Position numbers and translations under genes: made by a program
The notes under the pieces: model-generated
What the model was told of the DNA's origin: nothing
Seen by the model: only the letters and a program-made list of their open reading frames with translations
Database searches by the model: none
DNA from: Ruegeria discodermiae
GTDB lineage: Bacteria > Pseudomonadota > Alphaproteobacteria > Rhodobacterales > Rhodobacteraceae
Assembly: GCF_030758345.1 (NCBI RefSeq)
Contig: NZ_JAVAMO010000002.1
Span: 62,001-126,000, forward strand
Length of the DNA stretch: 64,000 nucleotides
Direction of reading: 5' to 3'
Part shown: in pieces, positions 60,222 to 64,000 of the stretch
Layout: each line of letters begins with the position of its first letter
Numbering within the stretch: position 1 is the stretch's first letter

Positions 60222-61315
60222 TATGAGTTCCTCCGGCGCATCATGGCAAAGAGCGATTCAAGCGGCATTCGGACCATGTTATCCAAGGCTCCGGTGAACA
60301 TGATCACCAGGGCTTGGATCACCACAATCAGCTCGCGCGGGATGTCCGTCCAAAGCGCCAGCTCCGCCCCGCCCTGATAGAGAAACCCGAAGAGAAGCGC
60401 CGCCAGCAACACCCCGAACGGGTGGTTGCGGCCCATCAGCGCCACGGCGATTCCGATGAAACCCGCGCCCTCGACCGAGTTCAGGACCAGCCGTTCCGCC
60501 TCGCCCATGGTGGTGTTGATCGACATCATCCCCGCCAGTGCGCCAGAGATCAGCATGGCGATCACGATGGTGCGCTTGGGGTGGATGCCGGCATAATTCG
60601 CCGCCGTTTCCGACTGCCCAAAACTGCGGATCTCATAGCCCAGCTTGGTGCGCCAGATCAGCAACCAGACCAGCACGCAGGCGATGAGCGCCAGAAAGAA
60701 GGTCACATTTGCTGGTGCCCCGCGGAACAGCGGCGTCTCGGCTGTCGAGAACATAGACTGGAACGTGGGCAGATGCGTCGCCTCGGGGAAGGAGGCCGAG
60801 GCCGGGTCCATCGCACCTGCCGGGCGCAGCAGGTTGACCAGCACGTAGTTCAGCAGAGCTGCGGCGATGAAGTTGAACATGATAGTGGTGATCACGATAT
60901 GGCTGCCGCGTTCGGCCTGCAGATAGGCCGGGATAAAGGCCCAGAGCGCGCCGAACAACCCCGCCGCCACTGTTGCCCCGATCAAAGCGATCGACCAATG
61001 CGGCCACGGGATATAGAGGCAGACCAGCGCCACGCCAAGGCCTGCGACAATCGCTTGCCCCTCTCCGCCGATATTGAACAGCCGCGCGTGAAAGGCGACG
61101 GCCACCGCTAGCCCGGTGAAGATAAAATTGGTGGCGTAATAGAGCGTATAGCCCCAGCCAGCCGAGCGCATCAGTGAACCTTCGACCATCAGCTTGAAGG
61201 CGGCCCAAGGGTTTTCCCCGATAGCCAGCACGACCAGCGCCGACAGGAAACCCGCCAGAAGCAGGCTGATCAGCGGGATCAGGACGACATCGGCCCAATG
61301 TGGCAAGGTTCTCAT
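60221..61315 (-). CDS. ABC transporter permease, nucleoside type (NupP/YufP family)
   Basis: A 364-residue permease with about ten helices. Segments FNIGGEGQAIVAGLGVAL, ITTIMFNFIAAALLNYVL and GYEIRSFGQSETAANYAGI are the family pattern. It overlaps the ATPase gene by ATGA and the second permease by one base. Role: membrane part of the nucleoside importer. Confidence 0.92.
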   Translation of the reverse strand: MRTLPHWADVVLIPLISLLLAGFLSALVVLAIGENPWAAFKLMVEGSLMRSAGWGYTLYYATNFIFTGLAVAVAFHARLFNIGGEGQAIVAGLGVALVCLYIPWPHWSIALIGATVAAGLFGALWAFIPAYLQAERGSHIVITTIMFNFIAAALLNYVLVNLLRPAGAMDPASASFPEATHLPTFQSMFSTAETPLFRGAPANVTFFLALIACVLVWLLIWRTKLGYEIRSFGQSETAANYAGIHPKRTIVIAMLISGALAGMMSINTTMGEAERLVLNSVEGAGFIGIAVALMGRNHPFGVLLAALLFGFLYQGGAELALWTDIPRELIVVIQALVIMFTGALDNMVRMPLESLFAMMRRRNS

Positions 61316-62859
61316 GCGGCGTCCTCCCCTGTGACGCCCGCCATCAGCAGGCCCAGTTCGCGTTCATCGGTGGCAGCGGCGTCGCGCTCGCCCATGATAT
61401 GGCCGTCAAACATCACCGCGACCCGGTCGGCCAGCGACAGAATCTCTTCCAGTTCGACACTGACCAGCAGGATCGCCTTGCCCTGATCGCGCAGTGCCAC
61501 GATCTGCTGGTGAATGAACTCGATCGCGCCGATATCGACCCCGCGGGTTGGCTGGCCGATCATCAGCAGGTCCGGGTTGCGCTCGATCTCGCGGGCCAGC
61601 ACGATTTTCTGCTGGTTGCCGCCCGAAAAGCTCTTGGCGGCAAGGCGCGGATTGGGCGGACGCACGTCGAAACGCCCCATCATCTGGTGAGCCTCTTCGA
61701 GAATGGCGGCGTTTTTCATGAACGGTCCGGAGGTCCAGCGCGCGTCATGGTGATAGCCGAAGACAGAGTTTTCCCAGGCGCTGAAATTCATGATCAGTGC
61801 CTCGCGGTGGCGGTCCTCGGGCACATGGGCGATATGTTCGGTCCGCCGGGCCCGCCCGTCAGAGCCCGAACCCGTCAGCGGCAGCTCTTTGCCATTCAGT
61901 CGCACGGTGCCTTCGCCCGGACGCATGCCGCCCAGAACCTCTAGCAGTTCGGATTGGCCGTTGCCCGCAACCCCGGCGATCCCCACGATCTCTCCGGCGC
62001 GCACGGTCAGGTCGATGCCTTTGACGCGCTCGACACCACTGCCATCCACAACGCGCAGCTTTTCGACCTCAAGGATGGGTTTGCCCGGCTTAGCGGGCGT
62101 CTTGTCGACCCGCAGCAGAACCTTGCGGCCCACCATCAGCTCGGCCAGATGTTCAGGATTGGTTTCCGAGGTCGTGACGGTGGCTGTCATCTCGCCACGC
62201 CGCATCACGCTGACCGTGTCTGTATATTCCATGATCTCACGCAGTTTATGCGTGATCAAGATGATGGTTTTGCCCTCGGACCGCAGCCGATCGAGAATAC
62301 GGAACAGCTGATCGGCCTCCGACGGCGTCAGCACGCCGGTGGGCTCATCCAGGATCAGGATCTGCGCCTGCCGGTAGAGCGCCTTGAGGATCTCCACACG
62401 CTGCTGGTGGCCAACGCTGAGGTTTTCGGTGACCGCATCGGGATCGACATTCAGCTCATATTCCTTGGCCAGATGCTCAAGCTCACCGCGCGCCTTGGCC
62501 AGCGAGGGTTGCAGCAACCCGCCATCCTCGGCCCCAAGAACGATGTTTTCCAGGACGGTGAAGTTCTCGACCAACTTGAAATGCTGGAACACCATGCCGA
62601 TGCCAGCGGCGATAGCGGCCTGGCTGTCGGGGATGTCGGTCTTGGTGCCGTTGATCCAGACTTCGCCCTTATCGGCCTTGTAGAACCCATAAAGGATGCT
62701 CATCAGCGTGGATTTTCCGGCGCCGTTTTCGCCGATGATCCCGTGGATCGACCCGGGGCGGACCGAGATCGAGATATCTTTGTTGGCCTGAACCGGGCCA
62801 AACGCTTTGGAAATCCCACGAAGCTCGATGGCTGGGGGTGCGGTGTCGCTGGCTGCCAT
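61312..62859 (-). CDS. ABC transporter ATP-binding protein, nucleoside type (NupO/YufO family)
   Basis: A 515-residue protein with two ABC domains. The first has GENGAGKST, LSVGHQQRVEILKAL and ILILDEPTGVLTPSEAD; the second has a degenerate Walker A (AGVAGNGQSELLEVL), FSGGNQQKIVLARE and LMIGQPTRGVD. This is the pattern of sugar/nucleoside importers of the BmpA class. ATG at 62859 is chosen over an upstream TTG. It is first in the operon. The BmpA-type binding protein usually encoded just before it is absent here. Confidence 0.93.
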   Translation of the reverse strand: MAASDTAPPAIELRGISKAFGPVQANKDISISVRPGSIHGIIGENGAGKSTLMSILYGFYKADKGEVWINGTKTDIPDSQAAIAAGIGMVFQHFKLVENFTVLENIVLGAEDGGLLQPSLAKARGELEHLAKEYELNVDPDAVTENLSVGHQQRVEILKALYRQAQILILDEPTGVLTPSEADQLFRILDRLRSEGKTIILITHKLREIMEYTDTVSVMRRGEMTATVTTSETNPEHLAELMVGRKVLLRVDKTPAKPGKPILEVEKLRVVDGSGVERVKGIDLTVRAGEIVGIAGVAGNGQSELLEVLGGMRPGEGTVRLNGKELPLTGSGSDGRARRTEHIAHVPEDRHREALIMNFSAWENSVFGYHHDARWTSGPFMKNAAILEEAHQMMGRFDVRPPNPRLAAKSFSGGNQQKIVLAREIERNPDLLMIGQPTRGVDIGAIEFIHQQIVALRDQGKAILLVSVELEEILSLADRVAVMFDGHIMGERDAAATDERELGLLMAGVTGEDAA

Positions 62860-62966
62860 GTCAGATGCAGCCCTGCCGCGTTGCAATCACTGTCATAATG
62901 TCCTCACTGTTGGCCCGTGGACTCCATTATGACTGGCATTCCTAGAAGGCACGACGATTCGGCGCA

Positions 62967-62982
62967 ATGAATTTTAATTCAT
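62967..62982. promoter_or_regulatory. ATGAATT-TT-AATTCAT inverted repeat before the nucleoside operon
   Basis: A perfect 7-bp inverted repeat with a two-base spacer in an AT-rich patch, about 110 bases before the ABC ATPase gene. The TGAAT/ATTCA core resembles the ATTGAA/TTCAAT palindrome bound by the SorC-family DeoR of Bacillus subtilis. The SorC-type protein at 58233-59219 is the obvious candidate binder. The rest of the 285-base region to 63145 shows no gene I can support. Confidence 0.5.
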
Positions 62983-63144
62983 ATACAGGATATTTTTTCA
63001 TTTTCCGGAAAGAGACCCGAACCGCCTTTTATGAAGGCAGATTCAGCCACAAGATAATCGGAATTAAGCGGCAGCCCTTCTGTTGCACCGGCAAGACTGT
63101 TAGATCATGCCCCGCAGAGAGAAAGCATCCACAGGCGGTTATGT

Positions 63145-64000
63145 ATGACAAACGATCAGGCACAGGTTGAAAAACGCAACTTCCCGATCATGACAGGCCA
63201 GAGCACGGTGGCGCAGGCGGCCTGGACCATGGCCAGCCCCTCGATCGTGCTGACGTTTCTGGCAGTTGCGCTGGATCTTCCGGTTTTGTTTGTCGGTGCG
63301 ATGGTGACCATCCGTCAGATGGCGGGCACGATTGCCGATATTTTCCTGTTCGACCCGATCTCGCGCATCAAGAATCGCAAACTGGTGCTGTCGCTGACCG
63401 ATATCGCCCTCGGAGTTTGTTTCATCCTTGCCATCGCCGCCGCGCTGCTGGGCTCTACTCCGGTGATCATGGTGACTTTTGCGGTCGTGATCTTTGTTCT
63501 GGGCTTGATCGACGAAAGCCAAACCCTGTTGCTGACGGATTTCATCGGCGACAACCTGCAGTCCAAATCCCGAATGCGGATGAAATATGCGCAACTGGCC
63601 CTTGGCGGGATCATAGCCATTATCCTGACCCTGATCGCCCATGAAACCACCAAGGAACTCCCGCCGCTGCATCGACATTCCATCGTCATCACCATCGCGA
63701 TCCTGTGCTTCATGTTGGCCGGTTTCGTGACACTGGCGGTCCGCGATACTGGGACCAGACTCAAACGAGATACCGCGCCGATCCGCTCTCCTGTCACCGC
63801 GCTGAAGGACTATATCCTCAACGCTTATGAGATGCTCAAACACCCCTGGTTCCGCAAATATATCGGCATCCGCCTGCTTTATGTGGTGACCATCATGTCA
63901 GTGCCTTTCTTTGCGCTGATCTCAGCCGAGACCCACAAGCATTCAGACAAAGGTCTGACCGCTTTGATCGTTTCAACAGCGGCGGGCGCTGTGGTCTCCG
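63145..64000 (+). CDS. MFS-like multi-pass membrane transporter, N-terminal part
   Basis: An open frame from ATG 63145 (MTNDQAQVEKRNFPIMTGQ) runs to the window end: 285 residues, gene incomplete. It has repeated hydrophobic helices (DIALGVCFILAIAAALLG, VIMVTFAVVIFVLGLIDE, IAILCFMLAGFVTLAV, LLYVVTIMSVPFFALI) separated by charged loops, as in major facilitator proteins. The out-of-frame ATG four bases earlier ends quickly and is not used. It is divergent from the nucleoside operon. Substrate unknown. Confidence 0.82.
   Translation, partial: MTNDQAQVEKRNFPIMTGQSTVAQAAWTMASPSIVLTFLAVALDLPVLFVGAMVTIRQMAGTIADIFLFDPISRIKNRKLVLSLTDIALGVCFILAIAAALLGSTPVIMVTFAVVIFVLGLIDESQTLLLTDFIGDNLQSKSRMRMKYAQLALGGIIAIILTLIAHETTKELPPLHRHSIVITIAILCFMLAGFVTLAVRDTGTRLKRDTAPIRSPVTALKDYILNAYEMLKHPWFRKYIGIRLLYVVTIMSVPFFALISAETHKHSDKGLTALIVSTAAGAVVS

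Noticed and set aside
59082-60377. A 431-residue plus-strand frame across the SorC regulator start and the nucleoside permease
   Set aside because: Very rich in His, Gln, Arg and Gly, crosses two genes on the other strand and carries no family motif.
62967-63170. A 67-residue AT-rich frame starting in the operator-like repeat before the MFS-like gene
   Set aside because: No ribosome-binding site, no recognisable feature, and its end overlaps the start of the better supported transporter gene; more likely promoter sequence.

Overview
This window is most likely from an alphaproteobacterium of the Rhodobacterales (Roseobacter group). The base composition is GC-rich. Gene content and order match the methanol/formaldehyde and PQQ loci of that group: XoxF with an isocytochrome-c2-like protein, glutathione-dependent formaldehyde oxidation, fused SoxYZ-like carriers, a TRAP transporter and a long ALDH16-type dehydrogenase. 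I see no rRNA, tRNA, CRISPR array, insertion sequence or origin. Genes are densely packed, often with ATGA or GTGA overlaps, and no gene-free stretch exceeds 300 bases. The largest gaps are 43116-43379 and 62860-63144, both promoter regions.

Layout. (1) 1-1508: end of a TRAP transporter permease and an IclR regulator. (2) 1534-4019, minus: soxY, soxZ, a monohaem cytochrome c and a SoxF/flavocytochrome-c-type flavoprotein. (3) 4216-8053, plus: ATPase and permease of the PQQ-associated (PedA1/PedC, LutE/LutF-like) ABC exporter or importer, then a membrane histidine kinase and an OmpR-type regulator. (4) 8158-11317, plus: pqqABCDE, including the 32-residue PqqA. (5) 16559-11324, minus: PQQ-system substrate-binding protein (PedB-like), beta-propeller (PedA2-like), a cupredoxin-like secreted protein, a very acidic PepSY protein, and a complete NMT1/SsuA-type ABC transporter. 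(6) 16713-19156, plus: a small ORF, an MxaD-like protein, a beta-propeller and a fused SoxYZ-like carrier. (7) 25389-19164, minus: flhA, fghA, cytochrome c, xoxF, xoxG, xoxJ and a rhodanese-like Cys-x3-Cys-Trp protein. (8) 25551-30716: a secreted protein of unknown function, a pentapeptide-repeat protein, rpiB, a quinoprotein-relay zinc hydrolase, a second fused SoxYZ carrier and two secreted proteins of unknown function. (9) 34913-30748, minus: LuxR-type response regulator, FIST (NosP-like) sensor and hybrid kinase. (10) 41014-35067, minus: seven-gene MoxR/DUF58/VWA/TPR/BatD cluster. (11) 41116-44144: DUF2927 protein, gap and a DeoR regulator. (12) 44217-52553: LysR regulator, Rieske oxygenase and small partner, facing a homoprotocatechuate meta-cleavage operon that carries an aromatic-amino-acid decarboxylase. 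(13) 62859-52640, minus: nucleoside ABC importer, SorC regulator, deoB, deoC, ALDH16-type dehydrogenase and an aldose epimerase. (14) 63145-64000: start of an MFS-like transporter.

How the parts fit. The segment from about 2.8 to 41 kb reads as an almost complete lanthanide-dependent methanol-oxidation island. XoxF has the Asp-Tyr-Asp lanthanide signature. PqqA-E supply its cofactor, XoxG and the second cytochrome take electrons, FlhA and FghA remove formaldehyde, and a PedABC-type transporter probably handles metal or metallophore. Two separate signalling systems and three SoxYZ-type carriers sit in the same region. SoxAX, SoxB and SoxCD are absent here. No TonB receptor and no mxaFI genes are in the window.

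The most promising under-described part is the minus operon 16559-11324. There the PedB and PedA2 homologues are followed by two small periplasmic proteins, one a strongly acidic PepSY domain, and by a second ABC transporter. I infer a lanthanide acquisition and storage module. All functional statements come from reading motifs and context; no database search was run.
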